From Saprospiraceae bacterium (lineage in GTDB: Bacteria; Bacteroidota; Bacteroidia; Chitinophagales; Saprospiraceae), in contig JAHDGU010000001.1 in the NCBI GenBank assembly GCA_020627535.1, positions 100,670-164,669 on the forward strand: a stretch of DNA of 64,000 nt, in the 5' to 3' direction. A model generated the notes under the pieces. The model saw nothing but the letters and a program-made list of their open reading frames with translations, ran no database searches and was not told the origin of the DNA. The translations under genes and the position numbers were made by a program. Below are positions 18,815-27,781 of the stretch, piece by piece (position 1 is the stretch's first letter; every line of letters starts with the position of its first letter).

Positions 18815-19530
18815 ATAAAACTCAAAGTAGTTTGCCAAAAGTCCTTGTAGAAGATCTCGGTCTCATTGATTACAAAGAGGCGTGGGAGTATCAGACGGCT
18901 GTTCACCGGGCTCTTATTGATGATAAGAGGAAGCATCGAGATGATGAGAACTATGTCCCAGAGCACAGATTACTCCTCTGTGAGCACCCTGCTGTACTTA
19001 CATTGGGAAAGAGCGGCAAGGAAGATCATCTGCTCACGAAAGAAGTAGATCTATCTGTCGCAGGTATCCAATACTATAAGATCAATCGCGGTGGTGATAT
19101 CACCTATCATGGTCCTGGCCAACTGGTGGTATATCCATTGCTAGATCTTGAAGATTTCTACAGGGATGTACACCGCTATGTGAGAAGTCTTGAAGATCTT
19201 GTCATCCGGAGTTTGGCTGACTATGGTTTGAGAGCTGAGAGGCATGAAGGATACACTGGTGTGTGGATGGCCGATAAACCGAAGCGCAAGATCTGTGCGA
19301 TCGGTGTACATCTGAGCAGGTGGGTCAGTCTTCATGGCTTGGCCCTCAATGCAAATCCAGAGCTAGCGCACTTTGAGCACATCGTGCCCTGCGGTATCAG
19401 TGATCCTGATAGATTTGTTACCAGCATACAAAAAGAGCTCGGCCGCCAGGTGCCTATGCCTGAGCTTAAATCCAGAATCTTGGATCACTTCGCAGAAGTA
19501 TTTGAGGCTGAACTCGTCCATAAAAATTGA
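18811..19530 (+). CDS. lipB: Octanoyl-[acyl-carrier-protein]:protein N-octanoyltransferase LipB
   Basis: 239 aa starting at TTG 18811, which overlaps the previous stop as TTGA; no ATG is available before the first conserved block. LipB motifs are complete: RGGDITYHGPGQLVVYPLLD, KICAIGVHLSRWVSLHGLAL with the catalytic lysine, and VPCGISD with the catalytic cysteine. It transfers octanoyl groups from ACP to lipoyl domains of 2-oxoacid dehydrogenases and GcvH, the first step of lipoate synthesis. The PDH E1-beta gene elsewhere in the window belongs to a complex that needs this cofactor. lipA is not in the window. Confidence 0.95.
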   Translation: MNKTQSSLPKVLVEDLGLIDYKEAWEYQTAVHRALIDDKRKHRDDENYVPEHRLLLCEHPAVLTLGKSGKEDHLLTKEVDLSVAGIQYYKINRGGDITYHGPGQLVVYPLLDLEDFYRDVHRYVRSLEDLVIRSLADYGLRAERHEGYTGVWMADKPKRKICAIGVHLSRWVSLHGLALNANPELAHFEHIVPCGISDPDRFVTSIQKELGRQVPMPELKSRILDHFAEVFEAELVHKN

Positions 19531-19543
19531 TGACTTTTGTGCC

Positions 19544-20080
19544 ATGAGTGAAGATGCGCAACTAGCAGGAAAGAGAGTCGAAGAGTCTAAAACGACCATG
19601 ACAGAACTCATCATGCCAAATGATACTAATCCACTGGGTAATCTTATGGGTGGGAATCTTATGCGATGGATGGATATAGCTGGTGGAATCTGCGCCAGTA
19701 GGCACTGTGGCAATCAGTGCGTCACAGCTGCTGTGGATCATGTGTCATTTGAGTCGCCCATACATCTTGGAGATGTCATCACGATCACTGCTCAAGTCAC
19801 ACGCGCTTTTAATACCTCGCTTGAGGTCTATCTGGAGGTGTTTGCCAGCAATGCCAAAAACACCAATCCGCGAAAGTCAAATCACGCTTATCTGACCTTT
19901 GTAGCATTGGATTCTGACAAGATGAAACCGACAAAAGTGCCACCAGTCATACCTCTATCAGCGCAAGAGAAGGCTCTCTTTGATGCAGCTGTCAGAAGGA
20001 GAGAAATTCGCCTGATTCTGAGTGGTCGCATCAAACCGGAGGATGCGACAGAGATGCGCCAGTTTTTTGATGCCATGTGA
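19544..20080 (+). CDS. Acyl-CoA thioesterase, hotdog fold (YciA/ACOT type)
   Basis: 178 aa from ATG 19544, just after lipB; a longer in-frame extension overlaps lipB and is rejected. MPNDTNPLGNLMGGNLMRWMDIAG is the conserved start of the hotdog helix with the catalytic asparagine/aspartate (motif about residues 24-47). TAAVDHVSFESPIHLGD and the strand after it complete the fold. Such thioesterases hydrolyse acyl-CoAs to free acid and CoA. There are 13 bases between the lipB stop and this start, so it may be the last gene of the flavin reductase-lipB transcript. Confidence 0.9.
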   Translation: MSEDAQLAGKRVEESKTTMTELIMPNDTNPLGNLMGGNLMRWMDIAGGICASRHCGNQCVTAAVDHVSFESPIHLGDVITITAQVTRAFNTSLEVYLEVFASNAKNTNPRKSNHAYLTFVALDSDKMKPTKVPPVIPLSAQEKALFDAAVRRREIRLILSGRIKPEDATEMRQFFDAM

Positions 20081-21808
20081 TCATTGGAGCACAATCCGCA
20101 GGCTAGGCGCACCGTGTTGATTTAGAAGCCTGAGAAAATAGATTCCAGGAGGTAGTTCTGACAGATTTATGTCGGAACCAGCACCTAGGGCTATCAAAGT
20201 ACCTTCCCATCCAGAGAGCGACCAGCTTCCGTCATAGCCGTCAAGTTGAGATCGTCCTGTAGTGGGATTGGGAAAGAGTCTGTAGGATTGACGACTTCCT
20301 TGATAGGTCGAGCTCAGGAAGTCTTCGCAAGGATCTACTCCTTGATCAAATCTAAGCTTGGCGGGTATGGTTTTCTCTGGTGATTCGGACTCTAGTCCAA
20401 GACTGGGCCATGATAATTGCGCATGGACATACTCCATGGGCTGCTTGTCGAGATAGAGACTGGCAGTCAGTAGGGAATCAGTACCGCTTGGCGTGATGTC
20501 TCCCTGGACACTGTTCCCCCATTCGAAATGATCTTCTCCTTGCAAAAAATAGAGCCCTTTAAGAAACTCAGTACTAGTGACCTCATTCCCGACAAAATTT
20601 TGTCCATCACTAGGTGGATTAAAATTCATGAAGATGCCAAATCCTTCAGCTCGGTTTCTGAAGAAGGTATTGTGAGGTCCATTGCGACCGTGAGAATCAT
20701 CAATAACAATGTTTTGAATAAGATTACTCTCAAAGAGATTGAGATACGGCCAATTTCCATGAAGTACAAGTTCACCAGCACTGTCATCAGGCAAGCCAGC
20801 TTGCTCCCAAAAGGGATCAAACGAATAGTTGTAAGCGATGACATTTCCGTTGGCGCCGGCTTGGAGCAAGATTGAATGCCTCAAATGCTCTAGGACATTG
20901 TCATATATATGATTTTGTCCAGAACCCATCTGCAATACGACGCCATATGCGCGTCCACCACCACCGTAGTCATGCCCATCTACCATATGGCTCTTCTGGA
21001 CGAGGCAGCCATGCGAGAAGCTCAGTGCGACATGTGCGAAGTTGCAGCGCTCAGAATGAACTCCGCTAATCTTACAGCGCACAGCCCACCTCAAGTCGAT
21101 ATTTCGTCTTTGGCTACTCGAAGGACTGTTGTTTTGTAGAGACAGACAACGAATCTGGACATTCTCTGCTGGTCTGACCTCTCTCAGAATGAGCTCAGTG
21201 GTGTCATAGTCACGCCGGAGAGGATAGGCAATCCATAGAGAGTCTCCGTTGACACTGTCTAGTTCAAGGATCTGGCCAGTGCTGTTGATCGCCCAGTCAT
21301 TATGGACCTTGTCAAGATCATTATTATTGACCCACAGATATTGGGATTGAACTTGAGAAAAGTCTTGTTCAGCTTCTAAAATGAGTAGGCTGTCGCCTCT
21401 TTGCAGCGCGTCATGGAATCGATAGCGTCGATCGCTCAAAACCGTGCCGCGGATCCTGATCAAATCACTATCCATCTGCTCAAACTGGAGGATGGTAGCC
21501 CTTCCATCACCCAAGAGAGATGTGTGAGAATTCAAGACTATTGTTTCTTCAAATCGATAGGTTCCTGATGGGAAGTAGTACTGCACTGAGTCTGGATACA
21601 TCTCTTGCAGGTCCCTAAATCTATCACTATTGTCTAGGCCGAGAGTGTCTAGACCATGTTCCAGGACATTCACCATTTCAAAGTTGTGATCCTCGATATC
21701 GCTCACAAGATCCTGCCAGGCTATACTCCGATCAGTAGGCAAGTCCTGCGCTGCGAGGACAGTAGCACATATCCAGAGCAATAGTGTGGACTGCGATCTA
21801 GCCATCAT
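20081..21808 (-). CDS. Secreted right-handed beta-helix-type protein with T9SS type A sorting domain
   Basis: 575 aa from ATG 21808 (or the adjacent ATG 21805), where a signal peptide begins and ends near VLAAQ; the longer open frame upstream runs through the SDR gene and is rejected. The middle has repeated short strands with asparagines (NVIAYNYSFDPF, LNLFESNLIQNI, NTFFRNRAEGF), the pattern of pectate lyase-like parallel beta helices. The last 75 residues, YRLFPNPTTGRSQL through LPPGIYFLRLLNQHG, form a Por_Secre_tail type A sorting domain for the type IX secretion system. A carbohydrate-active role is plausible but no catalytic residues were identified. Its start overlaps the SDR stop. Confidence 0.83.
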   Translation of the reverse strand: MMARSQSTLLLWICATVLAAQDLPTDRSIAWQDLVSDIEDHNFEMVNVLEHGLDTLGLDNSDRFRDLQEMYPDSVQYYFPSGTYRFEETIVLNSHTSLLGDGRATILQFEQMDSDLIRIRGTVLSDRRYRFHDALQRGDSLLILEAEQDFSQVQSQYLWVNNNDLDKVHNDWAINSTGQILELDSVNGDSLWIAYPLRRDYDTTELILREVRPAENVQIRCLSLQNNSPSSSQRRNIDLRWAVRCKISGVHSERCNFAHVALSFSHGCLVQKSHMVDGHDYGGGGRAYGVVLQMGSGQNHIYDNVLEHLRHSILLQAGANGNVIAYNYSFDPFWEQAGLPDDSAGELVLHGNWPYLNLFESNLIQNIVIDDSHGRNGPHNTFFRNRAEGFGIFMNFNPPSDGQNFVGNEVTSTEFLKGLYFLQGEDHFEWGNSVQGDITPSGTDSLLTASLYLDKQPMEYVHAQLSWPSLGLESESPEKTIPAKLRFDQGVDPCEDFLSSTYQGSRQSYRLFPNPTTGRSQLDGYDGSWSLSGWEGTLIALGAGSDINLSELPPGIYFLRLLNQHGAPSLRIVLQ

Positions 21809-22571
21809 ATTTTCTGCCGCTACGGTCCAGGTGGTTACTTGATGCTTGCTGGGTCCCCATGAGCAGAATATCTTGGACATTGACGTGGGCAGGTCGAGTC
21901 GCCATGTAGACAATGGCTTCTGCCACATCACTAGACTTTAGTGGATTGAAGTCTTCGTAGATCTTGGCTCTGCTCTGATCACCAGAAAATCTCACCAAAG
22001 CAAACTCGGTTTCCTCGACATGAGCTGGACTCACCTGGCCCACTCTGATTCCATGCTTGTATAGGTCAAGGCGCATGGATTTTGTCAGGGCATCGACGGC
22101 GTGCTTTGTGGCACAGTAGACATTGCCATTGGGGTAGACCTCGTGTCCTGCTGTGCTGCAGACATTGATGATCTGTCCACTTTGACGTTTGACCATCCCC
22201 TGACTGACATACTTTGTCATGTAGATCAAGCCCTTGATATTGGTGTCGATCATCTCATTCCAAGCCTTGCTGTCACCTTCATGAATTGGGTCAAAGCCTC
22301 TGGCGAGTCCTGCATTGTTGATCAGGAGATCAATTGTGCCCCATTCTGCTGGCAGCTCCAAGATCAGTTTCTGGCAAGCCTCCTCAGATCTGACATCATA
22401 GCTAGCTACATGTACACTTGATCCGGTGGCTTGGAGTTCATTTTGGATCTGCTTGAGTCTCTCTTGCCTTCTTCCCGTCAAGATGAGTCTCCAGGACATT
22501 TGGGCGAAAGCCCTGGCAGTCGCTAGACCGATACCGCTCGTGGCTCCCGTGATTAGTACCGTCTTGCTCAT
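21798..22571 (-). CDS. Short-chain dehydrogenase/reductase (YdfG-like)
   Basis: 257 aa, classical SDR. The cofactor loop is LITGATSGIGLATARAF, the structural motif is INNAGLARG, and the catalytic tetrad appears as NVCSTAGHE (serine) and YCATKHAV (tyrosine and lysine). RRQER after the second strand suggests NADP preference. The overall pattern resembles YdfG, an NADP-dependent 3-hydroxy acid dehydrogenase acting on serine or related compounds. It begins within the stop of the TlpA-like gene (ATGA), so translation is coupled, and its end overlaps the start of the beta-helix gene. Confidence 0.92.
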   Translation of the reverse strand: MSKTVLITGATSGIGLATARAFAQMSWRLILTGRRQERLKQIQNELQATGSSVHVASYDVRSEEACQKLILELPAEWGTIDLLINNAGLARGFDPIHEGDSKAWNEMIDTNIKGLIYMTKYVSQGMVKRQSGQIINVCSTAGHEVYPNGNVYCATKHAVDALTKSMRLDLYKHGIRVGQVSPAHVEETEFALVRFSGDQSRAKIYEDFNPLKSSDVAEAIVYMATRPAHVNVQDILLMGTQQASSNHLDRSGRKYDG

Positions 22572-23875
22572 GGCTTGATATCTTGTAGCATCTGCTCAAA
22601 TTCTGCTGGCCACTGCTCATAGCCAGGTGTCGCTGGCCCGTTGAATCCCGTATGGATATGTTTGACCTGATTGTTCTTGTCTAGGAATATGAGAGTGGGG
22701 TAGGAGATGATGGCATTTAGCGCTGGAAGTGATTTGGCCGCTTCGGATTTTCTGTAGGAGCCTGCGACGGCAAATGGATACGGGACATCTAGTTTTTCTC
22801 GATAGCGCTTCACTGCCTGCTGGGCAGCTTCATCTGCCTGCTTCTCGAAGGCAAGCGCCATGACGGCGATGTCATCTTGTGGGTTTTTCTTCAAGAATTC
22901 TCTCAAAAAGAGCGTTTCGTCCTTACAATTTGGACACCAGGTTCCCATGATCTGTATGATCTTGCCCTTTCCGCGATATTCCTCACTGTCGGGAGATAGT
23001 ATTTTGCCGTCAGGCGTCTCAAACTCAAATTCCAATCTGTCATATCCTTCCTTGAGATATGTCAGCTCACTTGCTGATTTCAACCAGTTTTCTTCACTGC
23101 GCTTCGCTGTCCAATTGCTCAGATAGTGCTTCCCAGAGCGAAAGATTCCTGTCGCCTTGCCCTCGTCATCCTGACTGGCACGGAATAGGAATGCATGACT
23201 TCCGTCAAATACCGAGAGGAACAATTGATCTTCAACGACATTACCCTCTAGATAGCGGTAGTCACCAGTCTCCGTCTGAAATGTGCCTGTGACGATATTT
23301 CCTTCTTGCTCAAATCGTCCCATAGCGCGATATGGATCATCAGTGTCGTGGTCAAAAAGCACTTGCCAGCTTCCGCTCCAGTCAGTCGTCCCTGCTTGAC
23401 TCTCATGGGTGAATCTGTAGTCTTGGCCGTGAATCGCCTTGAAGGGTATCCGGTATTCTCCACGATTGAGATCAAACCAGTTTCCGTCTAGATATCTCTC
23501 ATTGAAGGTCGCGGTGATAAACGAATTGTACAGTGGGAAGTCTATCCGTACAGTATCGTTACCACCGTTGAGCTGGGCGGGCATCCAAGTGATATCATCG
23601 ACTTTGATACGCTCTTCACCGTTGTGGATGAGAGCGTACATGTCACCGGCATCGTCATACTGGATTTCAAAGACAAAAGGCAGTTCCTTATCACGAATCT
23701 GATGGATGCTCTTACTTGTTTCTTTGCTGAAATTCCTCACGCCTTCATCTAGGAAGAGTACTGCACGCCACTCGCCAGGGGGCAGTTGTGTGTAGGTGTT
23801 TGCCATTTCCACACAGGAGCTTAAGGCTGTGGCTGTCGCCAAAATGAACAGCGCTTTTCCCACGAATTTTTTCAT
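22568..23875 (-). CDS. TlpA/thioredoxin-domain lipoprotein
   Basis: 435 aa. The signal peptide ends in the lipobox ALSSC, so it should be lipid-anchored in the envelope. The first 270 residues are beta-rich with a repeated TGTF/GIFR pattern and no clear family. The last 150 residues are a thioredoxin-like TlpA/ResA domain with IMGTWCPNCKDETLFLREFL, a CPNC redox centre, and a later cis-proline region (ISYPTLIFLDK). This suggests reduction of periplasmic disulphides. It abuts the upstream gene stop directly (TAG then ATG) and overlaps the SDR start. Confidence 0.87.
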   Translation of the reverse strand: MKKFVGKALFILATATALSSCVEMANTYTQLPPGEWRAVLFLDEGVRNFSKETSKSIHQIRDKELPFVFEIQYDDAGDMYALIHNGEERIKVDDITWMPAQLNGGNDTVRIDFPLYNSFITATFNERYLDGNWFDLNRGEYRIPFKAIHGQDYRFTHESQAGTTDWSGSWQVLFDHDTDDPYRAMGRFEQEGNIVTGTFQTETGDYRYLEGNVVEDQLFLSVFDGSHAFLFRASQDDEGKATGIFRSGKHYLSNWTAKRSEENWLKSASELTYLKEGYDRLEFEFETPDGKILSPDSEEYRGKGKIIQIMGTWCPNCKDETLFLREFLKKNPQDDIAVMALAFEKQADEAAQQAVKRYREKLDVPYPFAVAGSYRKSEAAKSLPALNAIISYPTLIFLDKNNQVKHIHTGFNGPATPGYEQWPAEFEQMLQDIKP

Positions 23876-24406
23876 CTAAGAAGATTTTGATTCTCCACGA
23901 AACTGATCATCCTTGTACTTAAAGAGGACATTGAAACTTGTGAGACTACCGTAAATTCTGGTGATGTATTGTTGAAGATTTACTTTCTCTTCATCGGTGA
24001 GCTTGCTGGAGTTGATGCGCTGTTCCATCACCCTGAGTCGATCTCTGACCATGACGATTTTGTGAAAGAAAGTGTCGATGGGCATCTCCTTGGGCTTGAG
24101 CCCGTCATCATCAGGACGTAAGATGAGGGTGCCTCCTTGCCACTTATCACCAAGTTCTACTTTGGAGTCAAGCCCATTATAAGATTGCAAGATCTTGATC
24201 AGAGCTTTCTCAGCTTCTGTGAAGCTCACTGCATCAGAGGGCTCAACGGCTTCGATGATGTCCCAAGCTGTGTAGTCCTTGCCGACAAGCTTCTTTCCAT
24301 GCATGTGAAAGACGACATCATAGGCGGCCCCATGCAGTTTCGTGACGACTCCAGTGCCATAGGATGGATGATTGACTCTACTTCCTACTCCAAGTATTTC
24401 TGACAT
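23876..24406 (-). CDS. Conserved hypothetical protein with UvrD-tail (Tudor-like) N-terminus
   Basis: 176 aa. The first 55 residues, starting with VGSRVNHPSYGTGVVTKL, resemble the small Tudor-like fold found at the C-terminus of UvrD/PcrA helicases and CarD-like proteins, which bind RNA polymerase or DNA. The rest is mostly helical, with a charged segment near residues 120-150 that could form a coiled coil. No catalytic residues are visible. It is the first gene of a tight four-gene string (this gene, TlpA-like, SDR, beta-helix protein). Its function is unknown. Confidence 0.65.
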   Translation of the reverse strand: MSEILGVGSRVNHPSYGTGVVTKLHGAAYDVVFHMHGKKLVGKDYTAWDIIEAVEPSDAVSFTEAEKALIKILQSYNGLDSKVELGDKWQGGTLILRPDDDGLKPKEMPIDTFFHKIVMVRDRLRVMEQRINSSKLTDEEKVNLQQYITRIYGSLTSFNVLFKYKDDQFRGESKSS

Positions 24407-24415
24407 TCTCGTGTG

Positions 24416-25723
24416 TTATTCTGATGTTATTTGATAAAAGTCATCCAGTTCATTTGGTTGAGGATTTCCAAGCTTATCTTCTGACTTGGCTACGACAAGA
24501 GAGACTGTTGCGTCTCCTGTCACATTGGTGACGGTCCGCATCATATCAAGTGGTCTGTCCATAGCAAAGATGAGGGCTAGACCTCCTTCGGGAATGCCTA
24601 CCGCGCCGAGCACAATGACCAGCATCACCATGCCAGCACCTGGTACAGCGGCACTACCGATTGACGCTAGGAGAGCAGTCGCCAGTATGGTCAATTGATC
24701 TCCAAGGCCTAGATCCATGCCAAAGGCCTGTGCGATAAAAACTGCAGCTACTCCTTGATAGAGACTTGTGCCATCCATATTGATGGTAGCCCCGACAGGC
24801 AGCACAAAGCTGCTGACCTCATCATCGACGCCGAGATGCTCGGTGACACGTTCCATAGTGACTGGAAGCGTAGCTGCACTACTGCTGGTGCTGAATGCCA
24901 AAAGCTGCGCAGGAGAGATTTCTCGAAAAAACCTCCCTATGCCCATGCCAACATATGATCTGATGACAAGTGGATAGACGACAAATATCATGATCGCCAG
25001 ACCGATCACTACACACAAGGCGTATAGTCCTAGCGCAGCGAAGAGGTCCGCAGTAGGTGCATTGGCCACTAGGTCAGCTAGCAAGGCAAATACACCATAG
25101 GGTGCCATCAGCATGATGATATCTATGATCTTGAGAATCACATCGTTCATGCCCTCTACGAGCCTCTTGACAGGCTCGGCTTTGGCCGGGTCGATGAGGA
25201 GTAATCCGATCCCAAAGAGTATCACAAAGAATATGACCTGAAGCATGTTTCGATTGTTCCCTGCAGCAGCAATGAAGTTGTCAGGTACGATATCGACCAA
25301 TGGCTGCAAGGGACTGGTCTGCTTCCTAGCGCTGGCAGCATCAATTTTCTTGATGGCATCGCTCTCATAGTCTTTCATCAGACTGGATCTTGTCTCCTCT
25401 GTGATTTTTTTACCTGGTTGTACAGTATTGACGATCAGTAGTCCTACGGTAATCGCCAGGATTGTGCTGAGAATGTAGAGACCGATGGTCTTGCCGCCCA
25501 TCTTGGAGAACTTACGGATGTCCTTGAGATCGGCGATGCCTTTGATGAGTGAAAAGATGATCAGAGGTACAGCGATAAGCTTGAGGAGATTGATGAATAT
25601 TTTGCCGAAAGGCGCCACCCAGTTATCGACAAATGTGGTCCATCCAGCCTGTGAAGCAGCGTAGCCAAATACTGCTCCAAGAGCCATACCGATCAAGATC
25701 TTCCAGTGAAGTGCGATTTTCAT
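24416..25723 (-). CDS. Dicarboxylate/amino acid:cation symporter (DAACS family)
   Basis: 435 aa integral membrane protein of the GltP/glutamate transporter family. It shows the serine-rich reentrant loop AFSTSSSAATLPVTMERV, the DMDG-like segment ATINMDGTSLYQGVAA in TM7, and the second hairpin IGSAAVPGAGMVML. These bind sodium and the acidic substrate. It should import glutamate, aspartate or C4 dicarboxylates with protons or sodium. The gene is followed nine bases later by the Tudor-like gene and is divergent from the DUF6428 gene. Confidence 0.95.
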   Translation of the reverse strand: MKIALHWKILIGMALGAVFGYAASQAGWTTFVDNWVAPFGKIFINLLKLIAVPLIIFSLIKGIADLKDIRKFSKMGGKTIGLYILSTILAITVGLLIVNTVQPGKKITEETRSSLMKDYESDAIKKIDAASARKQTSPLQPLVDIVPDNFIAAAGNNRNMLQVIFFVILFGIGLLLIDPAKAEPVKRLVEGMNDVILKIIDIIMLMAPYGVFALLADLVANAPTADLFAALGLYALCVVIGLAIMIFVVYPLVIRSYVGMGIGRFFREISPAQLLAFSTSSSAATLPVTMERVTEHLGVDDEVSSFVLPVGATINMDGTSLYQGVAAVFIAQAFGMDLGLGDQLTILATALLASIGSAAVPGAGMVMLVIVLGAVGIPEGGLALIFAMDRPLDMMRTVTNVTGDATVSLVVAKSEDKLGNPQPNELDDFYQITSE

Positions 25724-25814
25724 GGAGACAAATTACGCAATCTCTTGGCAATCTGCCTTGATCATTACGCGCTCTCATACCTATCTTTCGGGTCGAATCA
25801 AAGATGATACGAAG

Positions 25815-26261
25815 ATGACATTGTCCGAGCTGCTCCAGATCCTTGAAGGATCTACCGAAATCTCTTTCCAGCTTCCAGATGGTCGCTTGGTCCCACGGCA
25901 CTTCCACGTGACAGAGGTTGCTAAGCTTCGCAAAGAGTTCATTGATTGCGGAGGCAAGATGCGTACAGAGGACAAAATCAGTCTGCAGCTATGGGAGGAG
26001 CAGGACTATGACCATCGCCTCCATCCAGACAAGCTCGTCCATATTCTCAAGCTGTCTCAGGATCGTCTTGGTCTTGAGGACAAGCAAATTGTGGTTGAAT
26101 ATCAAGGTGAGAGTATCTCGACCTACGATCTTGACTACGAGGAAGGCAAGGGTTTTCTCCTTTTGACCAAGCAGACGGCATGCCTTGCGAGAGAGTCATG
26201 TGCCATCCCCATTGCACAATCCAAGAGTAATTTTTGTGCACCCGAAAGCTCTTGCTGTTGA
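25815..26261 (+). CDS. DUF6428-family protein with cysteine-rich tail
   Basis: 148 aa from ATG 25815, chosen because MTLSELLQILEGS starts the conserved core and the longer frame overlaps the divergent transporter start. FQLPDGRLVPRHFHVTEVAK and the LWEEQDYDHRLHP segment are characteristic of this small Bacteroidota family, which I recall from arsenic-related gene neighbourhoods. The protein ends APESSCC, and it has other cysteines near the C-terminus, so metal or metalloid binding is plausible. The next gene, an ArsN1-like acetyltransferase, overlaps its stop as TTGA. Confidence 0.62.
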   Translation: MTLSELLQILEGSTEISFQLPDGRLVPRHFHVTEVAKLRKEFIDCGGKMRTEDKISLQLWEEQDYDHRLHPDKLVHILKLSQDRLGLEDKQIVVEYQGESISTYDLDYEEGKGFLLLTKQTACLARESCAIPIAQSKSNFCAPESSCC

Positions 26262-26749
26262 AGATAGTGCTTGGTATTCAAGAAGCTGACTATCCTGCAA
26301 TCTCTGTGATTTATCAGCAGGGTATAGACACTGGAATGGCGACTTTTGAGACCAGTGTTCCGCAATGGTCTGACTGGGATCGATCACATCTTACGCACAG
26401 TCGACTTCGTGCAGTCTCCGAAACTGAGACAGTAGGATGGGCAGCGCTCAGCCCTGTATCCAGTAGGTGTGTATACGGAGGTGTAGCAGAGCTGAGTGTC
26501 TATGTGCATGAGAATCATCGAGGATACGGAATCGGTCGTGCTCTTCTAGAAAGACTGGTGATCGAAAGCGAGTCACACGGCATCTGGACCCTACAGGCCG
26601 GAGTCATGCGTGGGAATACCGCGAGTATTAGGATTCATGAGCAGTCAGGTTTCCGGCAGATAGGCTTTCGCCAAAAAATCGGTCAACTCAATGGTCAGTG
26701 GTTGGATAACGTGTTGCTAGAACGACGAAGTAAAGTCGTAGGGGTCTAG
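26258..26749 (+). CDS. GNAT acetyltransferase, ArsN1/phosphinothricin acetyltransferase-like
   Basis: 163 aa if translation begins at TTG 26258, inside the stop of the DUF6428 gene (TTGA); a TTG at 26234 is the alternative. Conserved blocks match the phosphinothricin/arsinothricin acetyltransferase group: IYQQGIDTGMATFET near the N-terminus, GWAALSPVS, GVAELSVYVHENHRGYGIG (acetyl-CoA loop) and IHEQSGFRQIGF. These enzymes acetylate the amino group of glutamate analogues. Adjacent DUF6428 favours an organoarsenical detoxification role, but that is inference. Its stop overlaps the convergent mnmD stop (CTAG). One copy of the hairpin motif encodes GFRQK here. Confidence 0.8.
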   Translation: MKIVLGIQEADYPAISVIYQQGIDTGMATFETSVPQWSDWDRSHLTHSRLRAVSETETVGWAALSPVSSRCVYGGVAELSVYVHENHRGYGIGRALLERLVIESESHGIWTLQAGVMRGNTASIRIHEQSGFRQIGFRQKIGQLNGQWLDNVLLERRSKVVGV

Positions 26750-27426
26750 TCATTCTGCTTCGTGGCGCGGAGCATCTCGCGTTTTCCAGGAGGGCCTGGT
26801 ATGCGCTCTACTTGGAATCCGCATCGCTGCAATCTCCGTCGCACCTCGCCCTTGGCACAGTAGCTCACCCATACACCCAGCGGATGGAGTCGATCGTAGC
26901 ACTGCTGCAATACCGATTCTTCCCAGAGCTCTTCTTGAGCATTAGGCGCAAATGCATCAAAGAAGATGACATCATATCTCCTCTGGATATTTACCTCTCT
27001 AAAGTCTCCGTTGATCTTGCAAAAATGGAGGTGATCATGTAGCTCTATGAACACCTGATCATCGTCTTGCCATGTTGTATTGTGAAAATCATTGAAGAAC
27101 TTCTGATTTCCGGCAAGATCTCCTTGTAGATAGTTGAGCTGGGTCCAGTTGTCAATAGGATATTTCTCGATGCCGGTATAGGACAATCTGAGATCACTAC
27201 TCTGAGCAAAGTGATGACTGAGTAGGGCATTGAGACCAGTGCCAATGCCGTATTCCAATATGCTGGGAGAGTTCTGATCCACCGTATGTTCTAGCCAATA
27301 CTTGAGACCAGCCTCAATGAACACATGTTCGCTTTCCGTACGTGCACCGTATCGACTGTGGTATGGCACGCCATACTCTGCTGATTCTATGCTGTGGGAG
27401 CCATCTCCCGTCACGAAGATGGACAC
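26746..27426 (-). CDS. mnmD: tRNA 5-methylaminomethyl-2-thiouridine methyltransferase (MnmD)
   Basis: 226 aa from a GTG at 27426. The single-domain Rossmann methyltransferase has ILEYGIGTGLNALL as the SAM-binding loop, YHSRYGARTESEHVFIEAGL near the N-terminus and VIFFDAFAPNAQEELW as the catalytic DAFxP-like motif of the MnmC methyltransferase domain. In organisms that lack the fused MnmC, this stand-alone protein completes the wobble uridine modification. It follows ytxJ by three bases in the same operon and converges on the acetyltransferase gene. Confidence 0.88.
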   Translation of the reverse strand: MSIFVTGDGSHSIESAEYGVPYHSRYGARTESEHVFIEAGLKYWLEHTVDQNSPSILEYGIGTGLNALLSHHFAQSSDLRLSYTGIEKYPIDNWTQLNYLQGDLAGNQKFFNDFHNTTWQDDDQVFIELHDHLHFCKINGDFREVNIQRRYDVIFFDAFAPNAQEELWEESVLQQCYDRLHPLGVWVSYCAKGEVRRRLQRCGFQVERIPGPPGKREMLRATKQND

Positions 27427-27429
27427 TGC

Positions 27430-27774
27430 TTAGGCTTGGGTAGGGCTACTCAGTCGCTCCATCACCTCTTGAGGAAAGATAGAGAGATGACTTGCGTCAT
27501 AGATTGATTGACCTCCATGGATGACTAAGACCTGTGGAGACTCATGACGCACTCCATAGCGCTCAGCAACAGCGAGCGATATGGGACGCTGTGCCACGAC
27601 GTCGATCTCATAGACTTTTACATCATTCATTGCCTTGTCATTGACAAGACGATTCTTCGCTACAGTTGCGATGGAGCAGCGATTGCTATGCTTATAAATC
27701 ACGACTGGACCCAGCTGCGAAGCTGCGTCCAGTGTCTGTAATTGTTCTATATCGGTAATCTCAATCCAATTCAT
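27430..27774 (-). CDS. ytxJ: Bacillithiol-system redox protein YtxJ (DUF2847)
   Basis: 114 aa from ATG 27774; an upstream start overlapping the small lipoprotein gene is less likely. The thioredoxin-like fold carries VVIYKHSNRCSIATVAKN, with one cysteine at the position of the monothiol centre, as in the bacillithiol-linked YtxJ family. RHESPQVLVIHGGQSIYDASH supplies the cis-proline segment and C-terminal strand. It probably reduces bacillithiolated proteins in the cytoplasm. It lies seven bases after the small lipoprotein stop and three bases before mnmD. Confidence 0.85.
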   Translation of the reverse strand: MNWIEITDIEQLQTLDAASQLGPVVIYKHSNRCSIATVAKNRLVNDKAMNDVKVYEIDVVAQRPISLAVAERYGVRHESPQVLVIHGGQSIYDASHLSIFPQEVMERLSSPTQA

Positions 27775-27781
27775 ACAGTTA

